44,608 nt of DNA from an uncultured Duodenibacillus sp. (GCA_944388865.1 CALXKM010000053.1:1-44608); one strand, 5' to 3'. Numbered from the stretch's first letter, positions 1-7,759 are shown. Numbers and translations: made by a program. Notes: generated from the sequence alone by a model not told the origin.

Positions 1-136
1 CCTTGGCCTCACCGCCGAACTTCTGCGAGAGCACCGTGCAGATGGCAGCCGTCAGCGTGGTCTTGCCATGGTCAACGTGACCGATCGTGCCCACATTCAC
101 ATGGGGCTTAGTGCGTTCATACTTACCTTTTGCCAT
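1..136 (-). CDS. tuf: Elongation factor Tu, N-terminal part (cut by window edge)
   Basis: Only the first 45 codons are inside the window; the gene continues past position 1. EF-Tu is the cytoplasmic GTPase that brings aminoacyl-tRNA to the ribosome. The translation opens with [20 protein letters not shown] and contains the G1 P-loop GHVDHGKT at about residues 19-26, which is diagnostic. The ATG is preceded by AGGAG six bases upstream. Three tRNA genes lie directly upstream on the same strand, the classic tRNA-tufB arrangement, so the copy is very likely co-transcribed with them from the promoter at 539-567. Confidence 0.97.
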   Translation of the reverse strand, partial: MAKGKYERTKPHVNVGTIGHVDHGKTTLTAAICTVLSQKFGGEAK

Positions 137-205
137 GGTTAACTCCTGAACAAAGGCCGGGAACTAAACCCCGGAGCAGCAAAAATAGTGAATTTAGAGA
201 ATTAC

Positions 206-280
<75 letters not shown>

Positions 281-294
281 ACGCTTGCTTGATT

Positions 295-368
295 TGGAGC
301 GGGTGAAGGGAATCGAACCCTCGTCGTAAGCTTGGAAGGCTTCTGCTCTACCATTGAGCTACACCCGC
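295..368 (-). tRNA. tRNA-Gly (TCC anticodon)
   Basis: The reverse complement is a 74-nt cloverleaf with encoded CCA. The acceptor GCGGGTG pairs with CACCCGC, the anticodon loop is CTTCCAA with anticodon TCC, and the T-loop is TTCGATT. It lies 14 bases upstream of tRNA-Thr in the same transcript. Confidence 0.95.
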
Positions 369-438
369 CCTCGCGTACAACTGCAATTCGGCTTCAACCG
401 CACTGCAATCTTTTCGCCGCTTGCGTTCAACAAGCTGC

Positions 439-524
439 TGGTGGAGGGGGATGGATTCGAACCATCGTAGGCGTAAGCCAACAGATTTACAGTCTGCCCC
501 CTTTAGCCACTCGGGCACCCCTCC
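439..524 (-). tRNA. tRNA-Tyr (GTA anticodon)
   Basis: The reverse complement is an 86-nt class II tRNA with a long variable arm, an anticodon loop containing GTA, a T-loop TTCGAAT and an encoded CCA. It is the first gene of the tRNA-Tyr/Gly/Thr-tuf transcript, starting a few bases downstream of the predicted transcription start. Confidence 0.95.
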
Positions 525-538
525 GTAGCGAATGGCAG

Positions 539-567
539 ATTATGCGGACGGAAATGCACTTTGTCAA
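539..567 (-). promoter_or_regulatory. Sigma-70 promoter of the tRNA-tuf operon
   Basis: On the minus strand a perfect -35 box TTGACA (562-567) is followed after 17 bases by CATAAT (539-544), which matches the -10 consensus in five of six positions. Transcription would start near 531, just before tRNA-Tyr. Box quality, spacing and position all agree. Confidence 0.85.
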
Positions 568-736
568 GTGTTTTTCGATTTTTGATTGCGACTTTTGTCG
601 CTTTTGGCCCTTTCTCAACCCCTTTCTTAGGGTTTTCGACCAATTCCTCTGGCGGCTCTGCCATCTGCGCCGCTAAAGGTGAGAAGCGGCATTCTACACA
701 ATCCCCAAAAAAAGTAAAGAGCCGCAGCCTCACCGC

Positions 737-1090
737 TCATGCGTAGCCCAAGAATATCTGCAGCACCACCGCCGCCATCAGCAGCCACCAGCCTACTCGG
801 CCGAGCTGATGAGCCCAGGGGTAGCGCTCGGCAACAAAATCGACTTCTGCGTCTTGCCACTTCGGGTCGCCGTTTTTCGCCTTGGCCACAATGAAGGCGG
901 ACAAAAAATAAAGCCTCGCCAAAATCAATACCAGTCCCAGATTGCCCAAAGCACTTGCCGAGGCCTGAGAAGCGAAATCGGAGGCCGCCGCCGCAAAAAA
1001 CGTCGCTGTCGCAATGTACATCAAACTGCGGACGAATCGGATTTCCTTCATGTAGGGCTGCCGATGTTGTTTGAGCCTTTGCTCGTTCAC
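737..1090 (-). CDS. Small hypothetical inner-membrane protein
   Basis: This is a 117-residue product of unknown function. Three hydrophobic stretches are visible: SLMYIATATFFAAAA near the N-terminus, NLGLVLILARLYFLSAFIV in the middle and WWLLMAAVVLQIFLGYA at the very C-terminus. They are separated by a short polar loop rich in K, D and E, so a three-helix membrane protein is likely. I chose the GTG at 1088-1090 because AAAGGA lies just upstream. An ATG 16 codons further in (MKEIRFV) is possible, and the longer frame back to 1192 has no good ribosome site. It is transcribed toward the tRNA operon, with no partner gene next to it. Confidence 0.6.
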   Translation of the reverse strand: MNEQRLKQHRQPYMKEIRFVRSLMYIATATFFAAAASDFASQASASALGNLGLVLILARLYFLSAFIVAKAKNGDPKWQDAEVDFVAERYPWAHQLGRVGWWLLMAAVVLQIFLGYA

Positions 1091-1276
1091 GAATCCTTTT
1101 CCTTTTATTCGAAGTTGATTCCGCTGCGAGCTTTGCGCAGTCCTTTTCTTGATGTCGGCAATTTTCGCACGAACCGTCAAGAATGTACGCACAACCGCTA
1201 AGCACCTGCAACAATGTTTTCGAAATTTTTCTATGCCTTCACAACCTTCTTTGTACGAGGTAAAGTTTTCGCACAG

Positions 1277-1294
1277 ACTGAATGATCATTCAGT
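1277..1294. promoter_or_regulatory. Perfect 18-bp dyad, likely TetR-type operator
   Basis: The sequence ACTGAATGATCATTCAGT is a perfect palindrome lying 35 bases before the start codon of the downstream secreted protein. The TGAATGA/TCATTCA form is typical of TetR-family operators. It matches 14 of 18 positions of the dyad upstream of the RND efflux operon at 26851-26868. Binding by the TetR protein of this window is inferred. Confidence 0.55.
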
Positions 1295-1328
1295 TTTTGA
1301 GAAATTCTGCCATCTGAAGGAAGAAACA

Positions 1329-1817
1329 ATGTCATTTGCCCGCCTGAATTTCAAGCGCTGCGCTGCTGCGGCATTAACGGCAATCATTGCCGTCACGATT
1401 GCGGCGCCTGCCGCCATTGCCCGCGGGCCTGGTCCCGGGCCGCGCCCGGGTTTCGGCCCTGGACCGGGTTTTGGCCCAGGTCCCGGCTTCGGGCCGCGCC
1501 CGCCAATGCACCGTCCCTTTGCACCGCCCCCAGCACCGAGATATCACCATCACCACTGGGGATGGGTGTGGCCTTCTGTTGCCTTTGGCGTCACTGCCTA
1601 CGGACTCAGTTCACTGCTTGACTCAACGCGTTCAGATTACGCGGCATCGTCTGCTGCGGCTTCAGCTGCAAGCGCCGCGCAAAGCGCCGCCATCGCCCAA
1701 GCTGCGGCCAATCGGGCTCAGCCCAGAGTCGTGTATTGGTGCGAAGGCGAACAAGGCTACTACCCGCAGGTCAGAAGTTGCCCCACCGGCTGGAAAGCCA
1801 TGCCCGCGCCTCCATAA
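1329..1817 (+). CDS. Secreted Gly/Pro-rich small protein with C-terminal YYP-CP-GW motif
   Basis: The start is the ATG preceded by GAAGGAAGAAAC; upstream codons of the frame have no ribosome site. The 162-residue product begins with a Sec signal peptide (about residues 1-31: basic start, AAAALTAIIAVTIAAPAAIA core). A low-complexity segment of repeated GPGFGP units follows, then a His-rich patch, a hydrophobic stretch ending near GLSSLL, an Ala/Ser-rich region, and a conserved tail reading YWCEGEQGYYPQVRSCPTGW. That tail, with Tyr pairs and two Cys around a Pro/Gly-Trp core, occurs at the C-terminus of many small exported proteobacterial proteins. Location is envelope or outer-membrane associated; the function is unknown. 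A perfect dyad lies in its 5' region. Confidence 0.75.
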   Translation: MSFARLNFKRCAAAALTAIIAVTIAAPAAIARGPGPGPRPGFGPGPGFGPGPGFGPRPPMHRPFAPPPAPRYHHHHWGWVWPSVAFGVTAYGLSSLLDSTRSDYAASSAAASAASAAQSAAIAQAAANRAQPRVVYWCEGEQGYYPQVRSCPTGWKAMPAPP

Positions 1818-1846
1818 ACTTGCACCATGTTGAGCAGGTCCTTTGA

Positions 1847-2794
1847 CTAAGCGCACCGCGCTTGATCAAAGCGAGCTGCAATCCATTTTTCAATCACGCG
1901 GCTCACATCCGCTGGACACTCCGTAAGAGGCCAATGCACGCACTGTACGTTGGCCACTTGCCCCTGAGGCAGCTTCTCAACCCATCTTCGCATCGCCTTC
2001 GCATTGGTGTACGTCCCCGAAGATGCTCCGATGACGAGCGTCGGGCAAGCAATTGTTGCGGCTGCCGGCGTTGCTCGCCCAGCCTCAATCATGTCGCGCA
2101 GATACGCCGCCGCATGAATGTATCTGAGATCTTCCCAGGGCGACGAGTACTGTCTGACGAACGCTTCAAGCTCTCTGCCTCCTTGATTGATCATGCGCCG
2201 AGCGCGAGCATCCATTGCTTTGAGATCCTGATGCTGCAGTCTGCGTCTGATTCCCAGAGCATTGCAAAAACGCGCCGCACTCTCAAGCAGCCGCAGCAAC
2301 GGCAGGCGTTTTTTCATAGCTTGCGCCTTTTTCGTGAGCGCCTCGTCCACGAGCGGATCCAAAAGTACGAGGCCAGTCAATCGATGCGGGAATCTCGCCG
2401 CAAAATGCATGGCAATCTGCGCCCCCAGGCTGTGTCCGATCACAATGGCTCTTTCAAGTCCCGCGGCCTCAAAAATCGATTCAAGATCAGCGCACCACTC
2501 CTTTATTGTTGCCTTTTGACTATCAAGACTTGAGGCGTGCCCTCTCAAATCCAGACGAATGATGTCAAAGTGCTCTTTTAACGGCGTAGTCTCGATGAAT
2601 TCCTCCCAGCGACTGGCATTGCTGGCAGCACCATGCAGCAACACAATGCTTGCCTGCACAGGCTTATGCCGGGCAGAAAGCCTTGACCAATGAATCTGCG
2701 CCGCTTTTCGCTCAAGCCAGGCGTCCTCTTCCCCCGGCAACAAGCGATAAGCAAGTCTTTGTCGCTCGTCAATACCACAGCCGCATATGTTCAT
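1847..2794 (-). CDS. Alpha/beta-fold hydrolase
   Basis: A 315-residue soluble hydrolase of the alpha/beta superfamily. The oxyanion motif LLHGAASNASRW lies at residues 53-63, the nucleophile elbow GHSLGA at 120-125 with Ser122, and a C-terminal VHWPLTE segment supplies the expected catalytic His. The usual Asp after the strand LVIGAS is not obvious; other Asp residues (LDPLVD) may serve. The substrate cannot be told from sequence. The start chosen is the ATG at 2792-2794, four bases after the stop of the upstream regulator; an ATG at 2821 would overlap that gene. Neither has a strong ribosome site, so translational coupling to the regulator is likely. The two genes form an operon facing away from the cyd operon. 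Confidence 0.75.
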   Translation of the reverse strand: MNICGCGIDERQRLAYRLLPGEEDAWLERKAAQIHWSRLSARHKPVQASIVLLHGAASNASRWEEFIETTPLKEHFDIIRLDLRGHASSLDSQKATIKEWCADLESIFEAAGLERAIVIGHSLGAQIAMHFAARFPHRLTGLVLLDPLVDEALTKKAQAMKKRLPLLRLLESAARFCNALGIRRRLQHQDLKAMDARARRMINQGGRELEAFVRQYSSPWEDLRYIHAAAYLRDMIEAGRATPAAATIACPTLVIGASSGTYTNAKAMRRWVEKLPQGQVANVQCVHWPLTECPADVSRVIEKWIAARFDQARCA

Positions 2795-2798
2795 GTTT

Positions 2799-4139
2799 CT
2801 ATTTGCGTGTGTCGATTTCATTAGCAACCGCAGCAAAAAAGCCGTCCTCTTTCTTGTCTGAATTTTTGACCGCCGCCCATAGCCGATAGAGCTTGCGCTC
2901 GGACACGCCCAGCACACGGGCAAGCTCTGCCCGAGTCCCCGAGAATTCTCTCACGGCCCGCCGCAGATATCGCTCCTGCACAACGGCAAGAGGAACCAGC
3001 CCGCAAGAAGCATTAAACAACTCTGCAGGCTCATTCTTGCCCAACGGAATATCGCCTGCGGCAATCGTAAAGCCGCTTGCACGCATGGCTGCGCATTCGA
3101 GCGTCTCGCGCAGCTGCCTTGCGTTGCCGGGCCACTGGCAGTTTTGCAGACATTCAATTGCCTTTTGCGTAATGGCATAGGTATTTGCCGGCGCCAGAGA
3201 TCGAACAAAATGCCGCGCCAGCGGTTCGATATCTTCCTTTCTTTCCCGCAAGGGAGGTACGTCAACAGCATGATGTTCAAGAATGCAGGCAAGGCTTTCG
3301 TGCAGTCTTTTTTCGCGCAGCAGCTCTTCGAGCGGGCGCGATGCGCTTGCCATAAAACGAAAGGCGGCCACCAGGGGTACTTGCGCTGAAACGGGCCAGA
3401 ACACTCCCACTTCCAACACTCGCGCAATCTCCTCTTGCACTGAGCACGGCAGTTTTTCCAGTGCATCAACAAAGAGCGTTCCGCCTGCGGCCCGCGACAT
3501 GAGTCCCGCCCTGGCGCTGCGACCGCGGATGCGCATACGGCCAAAGAGCAAATCTCGGAAATTCTTTTCCGTCAGCACCTCAGCGGGAACAGCCACAAAG
3601 GGACGCGAGGCCCGCACGCTGTTTTCATGTACCGTGCGGGCATAAAGCTCCTTGCCCAGCCCCTTTTCTCCCACGATCACCACGGGGTACTGAGCCGCTG
3701 CGGCCTTTGCAAGTTCACGCATCAGCGCATGATGCTGAGCCGATGTTCCGACCTGCCCGCGCGTCATATCGCTCATGCCTAGCCCTTGTTCGGCACGAAC
3801 GCGCTCGAGCCAGTAGACAAGCGTGCCGTCAGCAGCAAGCACGGGACTCAACGTCACGCGAAAACGCGCGGCACGGGCACTGGTGAAAACCGTCTGCTCG
3901 AGCACCGCCTCCTGACGCGTGCGCATCGCTTCGCGTCGAGGACACCCCAGGCCGCACTGCGCACAGTCTTGTGCACGATGCAGCGCCTCCCAGCAGCGTT
4001 TGCCCTCAAACCGAAAAGCACCAAACGTCTTTAAAAACGCTGTATTTGCCGCCGCGACCGTCATATCCTCGGGCCGAATCAAAATGGCCGGCTCATCGAC
4101 AGCATTGAGTACGCAGGCTAATTCGCTCGAAATGGCCAT
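2799..4139 (-). CDS. PAS-AAA+-Fis transcriptional regulator with degenerate sigma-54 interaction motifs
   Basis: The 446-residue protein has the NtrC-type order. Residues 1-115 form a PAS-like sensor with a cysteine cluster C49, C59, C62, C66, the type seen in PAS domains suspected of binding metal or sensing redox state. Residues 130-360 are an AAA+ domain and residues 385-430 a Fis-type helix-turn-helix (TRAELARVLGVSERKLYRLW). Walker A is present (GEKGLGK, 157-163). The GAFTGA loop that contacts sigma-54 is missing after LLFG (197-200), and Walker B reads TLFVDAL, without the usual Glu after Asp. By analogy with TyrR-like members it probably acts without sigma-54, but that is inference. It is divergent from cydPABX and faces a perfect dyad, so it may control cytochrome bd. 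Confidence 0.8.
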   Translation of the reverse strand: MAISSELACVLNAVDEPAILIRPEDMTVAAANTAFLKTFGAFRFEGKRCWEALHRAQDCAQCGLGCPRREAMRTRQEAVLEQTVFTSARAARFRVTLSPVLAADGTLVYWLERVRAEQGLGMSDMTRGQVGTSAQHHALMRELAKAAAAQYPVVIVGEKGLGKELYARTVHENSVRASRPFVAVPAEVLTEKNFRDLLFGRMRIRGRSARAGLMSRAAGGTLFVDALEKLPCSVQEEIARVLEVGVFWPVSAQVPLVAAFRFMASASRPLEELLREKRLHESLACILEHHAVDVPPLRERKEDIEPLARHFVRSLAPANTYAITQKAIECLQNCQWPGNARQLRETLECAAMRASGFTIAAGDIPLGKNEPAELFNASCGLVPLAVVQERYLRRAVREFSGTRAELARVLGVSERKLYRLWAAVKNSDKKEDGFFAAVANEIDTRK

Positions 4140-4249
4140 GATGAAAACTTTTCAGCAAATGGAGAACAGCCGCCGTTTCCTTTACTACGGAGGGGGCATT
4201 GTCATGATGCGCAGGCTTTTCCTGCTCAAATTCAAACTTTTGAAAGTTT

Positions 4250-4275
4250 ACTGACAAATTTGTCAGTTTTTGACA
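4250..4275. promoter_or_regulatory. Dyad and phased TGACA/TGTCA half-sites between regulator and cyd operon
   Basis: A perfect 18-bp palindrome, ACTGACAAATTTGTCAGT, spans 4250-4267. A third half-site, TGACA at 4271-4275, follows, so the order TGACA, TGTCA, TGACA is spaced 9-10 bases, close to one helical turn. The site lies 111 bases from the regulator start and 140 from cydP. It is a good candidate operator for the divergent AAA+ regulator. An overlapping TTGACA could be a -35 box, but no clear -10 follows. Confidence 0.5.
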
Positions 4276-4406
4276 TAAATAATTCAAAATTTAGGAAATT
4301 CTGTCGAATTGTTTCTGCTTTTTGCAGCCCAAGGCGCCTAAGATCAATGCTGTCAAAGTTGTGTTCTTTTTTCGCCATCGCCAAAACCGAAGTCTTCAGG
4401 ATTGAC

Positions 4407-4607
4407 ATGTCAACGGACAAAGCAAAAAAAGCTCGCAGAAACCCTCGGCTAATTTTTGAAGTTGCCGTGGTGCTTTGCTGCAAGCTTGCCGTTATCTTTG
4501 CCCTGTGGTACTTCTTTTTTGGCCCAGACAAGCGTCTTGAACAGACGCCGGAAAATGTTGCCTCCGGCATTCTCGAGCGCGGTCCTGCGGCACAAAAGGG
4601 ACATTAA
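4407..4607 (+). CDS. cydP: CydP-like small cytochrome bd-associated membrane protein
   Basis: A 66-residue single-pass membrane protein with a basic N-terminus (STDKAKKARRNP), one hydrophobic helix (residues 15-37, LIFEVAVVLCCKLAVIFALWYFF) and a short polar tail. Size, topology, the K-L-A-(V/I) helix motif and position just upstream of cydA fit the CydP family, the putative small subunit or accessory protein of cytochrome bd in beta- and gammaproteobacteria. The ATG at 4407 follows TCAGGATTGAC, a plausible ribosome site; the frame upstream of it looks non-coding. A spacer of about 207 bases separates it from cydA, so it could have its own transcript level. Confidence 0.7.
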   Translation: MSTDKAKKARRNPRLIFEVAVVLCCKLAVIFALWYFFFGPDKRLEQTPENVASGILERGPAAQKGH

Positions 4608-4705
4608 TTTTTTTGTTTACGCCCATAGGTCATTTGTTTTGATCTGGGCAGGCAATCCCGCATCGGTCTTGCCCGCAATTTTGCGAAGCAGGAACAAACG
4701 GGCCG

Positions 4706-4795
4706 CTCGCGGCACTCGCCGCAGGCGCGAGTCGAAGACAAGGAAAAATCTTTCTTTTCTTCGCGCTCGTTTCTCCCGAAGCCTTGCGCTTCGGG
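4706..4795 (+). promoter_or_regulatory. Two hairpins in the cydP-cydA spacer
   Basis: The first hairpin pairs CTCGCG (4706-4711) with CGCGAG (4726-4731). The second pairs CCCGAAGC (4775-4782) with GCTTCGGG (4788-4795) over a 5-base loop, ending seven bases before the GGAG ribosome site of cydA. Neither has a clean T-run, so a true terminator is unlikely. An RNA processing or stability element is possible but unproven. Confidence 0.4.
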
Positions 4796-4814
4796 CCTTT
4801 CGGAGCAATTTTTT

Positions 4815-6368
4815 ATGTTATCTCAAGAACTTGTTGACCTGTCGCGCCTGCAGTTTGCGCTGACAGCCATGTACCACTTTCTTTTTGTGCCCTTGACGCT
4901 CGGGCTGTCGTTCATGCTGGTGGTCATGGAGGCCTGCTACGTAGTAACCGGGCGCGAAGTCTACAAAGACATGACCCGTTTTTGGGGCAAACTCTTTGGC
5001 ATCAATTTCGCGCTGGGCGTTGCCACAGGCATTACGATGGAGTTTCAGTTCGGCACAAACTGGGCTTACTACTCGCACTACGTGGGAGATATCTTCGGCG
5101 CCCCGCTGGCGATCGAAGGTCTGATGGCCTTCTTTTTGGAGTCGACCTTCATCGGCCTATTTTTCTTTGGCTGGAATCGACTCTCCAAGGGGGGACATCT
5201 TGCCGTAACCTTCCTGATGGCCTTGGGTTCGAACCTCTCGGCGTTGTGGATTCTGGTTGCCAATGCCTGGATGCAGTTTCCCGTCGGCAGCGAATTCAAC
5301 TATGAAACGATGCGCATGGAAATGACCAACTTCTGGGAAGTGGTCTCAAGCCCTTGGGCTCAGGCAAAGTTCATGCACACCATCAACGCGGGCTACATGA
5401 CGGGCGCCATGTTCGTGCTGTCCATTTCGGCCTGGTACCTGATCCGCGGCCGCGACATCGGCTTTGCCAAGAGAAGTCTGCGTCTAGCGGCTGTTTTTGG
5501 TCTTGTAGCTACGATTCTGACCGTGCACATGGGCGACGAGTCGGGCTACCTTGTTACGCAGGATCAGCCCCAGAAGATTGCTTCGATGGAAGCCATCTGG
5601 GAAACGCATGAAGCTCCTGCCCCCTTGTCGCTTTTTGCCGTTCCCGACGAACAAGCCCGCAAGAATACTGTTGACATCGGAATTCCCTGGCTCTTCGGCT
5701 TGATGGGCACACGCAGCCTTTCTCAGGAAATCGAGGGCATCAATCCTCTCGTTGAAAAAGCGCAGGCGCGCATCATCAACGGCCAAAGAGCGGTGACGCT
5801 GCTTGAAGCCCTGCGCAAGGACAAAGAAAACCGTACGCTGCGCCAGCAGTTTGAAGAAGTCAAAGCCGACCTCGGCTACGGACTGCTTCTCAAGAAGTAC
5901 GCGACCGACGTCACTCAGGTCACATCCGAACAGATTCGCCAGGCGGCCCTGTCGACAGTTCCGTCCGTTGTTCCTATGTACTGGAGCTTCCGTCTGATGG
6001 TGGGGTGCGCTCTGGCCTCGATTCTGGTCTTTGCACTGGGCGTTTACTACACACTCAAGGGAACGATCGCCCGCAAAACCAAGACTCTGTGGTTTTTCGT
6101 AGCCGCCCTTCCCCTTCCCTGGCTTGCCTGCGAAGCCGGCTGGTTTGTCGCTGAATATGGCCGTCAGCCCTGGACCATCTACGAAGTGCTTCCGGTAGAT
6201 CTTTCGGTTTCAACGCTTTCAACGGGCGACGTGCTGGGCTCGCTGATCGGCTTTGTGTTGCTCTACACCGCACTGCTCATCGTTGAATTCTGGCTTATGG
6301 TCCGTTTTGCCAAGCTCGGTCCGAGCTCGCTCGGCACCGGCCGCTACTTCTTTGAACGCAAGGCATAA
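4815..6368 (+). CDS. cydA: Cytochrome bd quinol oxidase subunit I
   Basis: The 517-residue inner-membrane subunit carries hemes b558, b595 and d and oxidises quinol while reducing oxygen to water. Expected residues are visible: His21 in AMYHF (E. coli H19), His188 in KFMHTINAG (E. coli H186), Met395 in SFRLMVG (E. coli M393), and the Q-loop Lys254 and Glu259 in QPQKIASMEAIWET. The long insertion after the Q-loop marks the E. coli-like long type. Length is close to the 522 residues of the E. coli protein. The ATG has GGAG about ten bases upstream. cydB follows after 24 bases, so the two are one operon. Confidence 0.97.
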   Translation: MLSQELVDLSRLQFALTAMYHFLFVPLTLGLSFMLVVMEACYVVTGREVYKDMTRFWGKLFGINFALGVATGITMEFQFGTNWAYYSHYVGDIFGAPLAIEGLMAFFLESTFIGLFFFGWNRLSKGGHLAVTFLMALGSNLSALWILVANAWMQFPVGSEFNYETMRMEMTNFWEVVSSPWAQAKFMHTINAGYMTGAMFVLSISAWYLIRGRDIGFAKRSLRLAAVFGLVATILTVHMGDESGYLVTQDQPQKIASMEAIWETHEAPAPLSLFAVPDEQARKNTVDIGIPWLFGLMGTRSLSQEIEGINPLVEKAQARIINGQRAVTLLEALRKDKENRTLRQQFEEVKADLGYGLLLKKYATDVTQVTSEQIRQAALSTVPSVVPMYWSFRLMVGCALASILVFALGVYYTLKGTIARKTKTLWFFVAALPLPWLACEAGWFVAEYGRQPWTIYEVLPVDLSVSTLSTGDVLGSLIGFVLLYTALLIVEFWLMVRFAKLGPSSLGTGRYFFERKA

Positions 6369-6392
6369 ACCTTCAGCTGGAGACGCAAAATC

Positions 6393-7532
6393 ATGATTGA
6401 CTATGAAATTCTTCGAGCCATTTGGTGGCTTTTCATCGGCGTCCTGCTCGTTGGCTTTGCCATCATGGACGGCCAGGACATGGGCGTAGGGACTCTGCTG
6501 CCATTCCTTGGCAAAGACGATACCGAGCGGCGCTGCATGATCAATTCCGTCGCGCCTCACTGGGATGGCAATCAAGTGTGGCTGCTTACGGGCGGCGGCG
6601 CCATCTTTGCGGCTTGGCCCTTGATGTATGCTGCAGCCTTTTCAGGCTTTTACTGGGCCATGCTCATTGTGCTCATGGCGCTCATCTTCCGTCCCGTCGG
6701 CTTTGACTTCCGCGGCAAGCTCGCCTCCACCCGCTGGCGCAACACCTGGGACTGGCTGCTTTTTGTCGGGTCAGCCGTGCCCCCGATCATTTTCGGCGTT
6801 GCATTCGGCAATTTGCTGCAAGGCGTGCCGTTTCACTTCGACGAATCGCTGCGCCCGATCTACACGGGAAGCTTCTTTGGGCTTCTGAATCCCTTCGGCT
6901 TGCTGTGCGGCGTTGTCTCTTTGCTGATGATCGTCTTTCATGGCGCCAACTACCTCGTGCTGCGCACAGAAGGAGAGTTGCAGCGCAGAGCCGTTTCCAT
7001 CGGCTCATTGGCAGGGCTCGGAACGGCAATTCTTTTTGTGGCGGGCGGTCTGTGGGCCTATTTCGGTCTTGACGGCCTGATAGTGAGCGCCGGCCTTGAT
7101 CCGGCCGGTCCCTCCAATCCGCTTCTGAAAACAGTTGATGTCTACGCCGGCGCCTGGTTTACCAACTTCAGCAACTATCCCGTTCTCTGGCTAGTTCCTG
7201 CGCTTGCCGTGATCTGCGCCCTGCTCGGCGTGTATTTCGTCAAGCAGCTCAAGGGGCTCAACGCCATCATCTGCTCGTCGGTCGTGCTGCTTGGCGTGAT
7301 TCTCACGCCGCTGCTGGCAATGTTCCCCTTCATCATGCCCAGCTCCAGCGATCCTCGCTCGAGCCTCACGATTTGGGACTGCACGAGCTCGCAGCTCACG
7401 CTTGAAGTGATGTTCTTCGTTACCCTCATTCTCTTGCCCTTAGTGCTTGTCTACACCAGCTGGGCCTACAAGACGATGTCGGGCAAGCTCAACGCTGAGT
7501 ACATCCGCAAAAACGACCATCACCTCTATTGA
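6393..7532 (+). CDS. cydB: Cytochrome bd quinol oxidase subunit II
   Basis: At 379 residues this is the same length as E. coli CydB. It is a multi-pass inner-membrane protein without heme ligands of its own that forms the heterodimer with CydA. Recognisable family segments are the N-terminal YEILRAIWW, FAIMDGQDMGVGTLLPF with the conserved Asp, APHWDGNQVWL, RPVGFDFR and the SSDPRSSLTIWD stretch near the end. The ATG is preceded by GGAGACGCAAAATC, with GGAG about ten bases away. cydX follows after 78 bases. Confidence 0.97.
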   Translation: MIDYEILRAIWWLFIGVLLVGFAIMDGQDMGVGTLLPFLGKDDTERRCMINSVAPHWDGNQVWLLTGGGAIFAAWPLMYAAAFSGFYWAMLIVLMALIFRPVGFDFRGKLASTRWRNTWDWLLFVGSAVPPIIFGVAFGNLLQGVPFHFDESLRPIYTGSFFGLLNPFGLLCGVVSLLMIVFHGANYLVLRTEGELQRRAVSIGSLAGLGTAILFVAGGLWAYFGLDGLIVSAGLDPAGPSNPLLKTVDVYAGAWFTNFSNYPVLWLVPALAVICALLGVYFVKQLKGLNAIICSSVVLLGVILTPLLAMFPFIMPSSSDPRSSLTIWDCTSSQLTLEVMFFVTLILLPLVLVYTSWAYKTMSGKLNAEYIRKNDHHLY

Positions 7533-7610
7533 CAAACTTCCGCAAGTTGAGGACAAAGCCTCGCTTAGCCATTCGACTTGCGGACAACACGCATTTTGGA
7601 GCACTACGCG

Positions 7611-7706
7611 ATGATTTACTTTTACTGGCTTACCGGTCTGGGATTTGCAATTACGCTTTCTGTTGTGATCTCGACCATGCTCGACAACCGTGAAGATGTC
7701 GGTTGA
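7611..7706 (+). CDS. cydX: Cytochrome bd small subunit CydX
   Basis: A 31-residue single-helix peptide beginning MIYFYWLTGLGFAITLSVVI and ending in the acidic tail LDNREDVG. Length, the aromatic start followed by one membrane helix and the charged end match CydX, which stabilises the heme d site of CydAB. It starts at an ATG with GGAG about ten bases upstream and lies directly after cydB, as in E. coli. Confidence 0.85.
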   Translation: MIYFYWLTGLGFAITLSVVISTMLDNREDVG

Positions 7707-7759
7707 CCGCCCTTGTCCGAAGGCAGAGGCTTGCAAAAGCTTCTGCCGAGCAAACTGAA

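Noticed and set aside
1410-1500. Tandem DNA repeat in the GPGFGP region as a mobile or CRISPR-like repeat
   Set aside because: The repeat is in frame, encodes Gly/Pro/Phe units and has no spacers, so it is a protein-level low-complexity region.
4140-4406. Open frames on both strands overlapping upstream of cydP (e.g. 4232-4570 minus)
   Set aside because: They cross the divergent promoter region, have no ribosome site and conflict with the cydP start; only the cydP part has family features.
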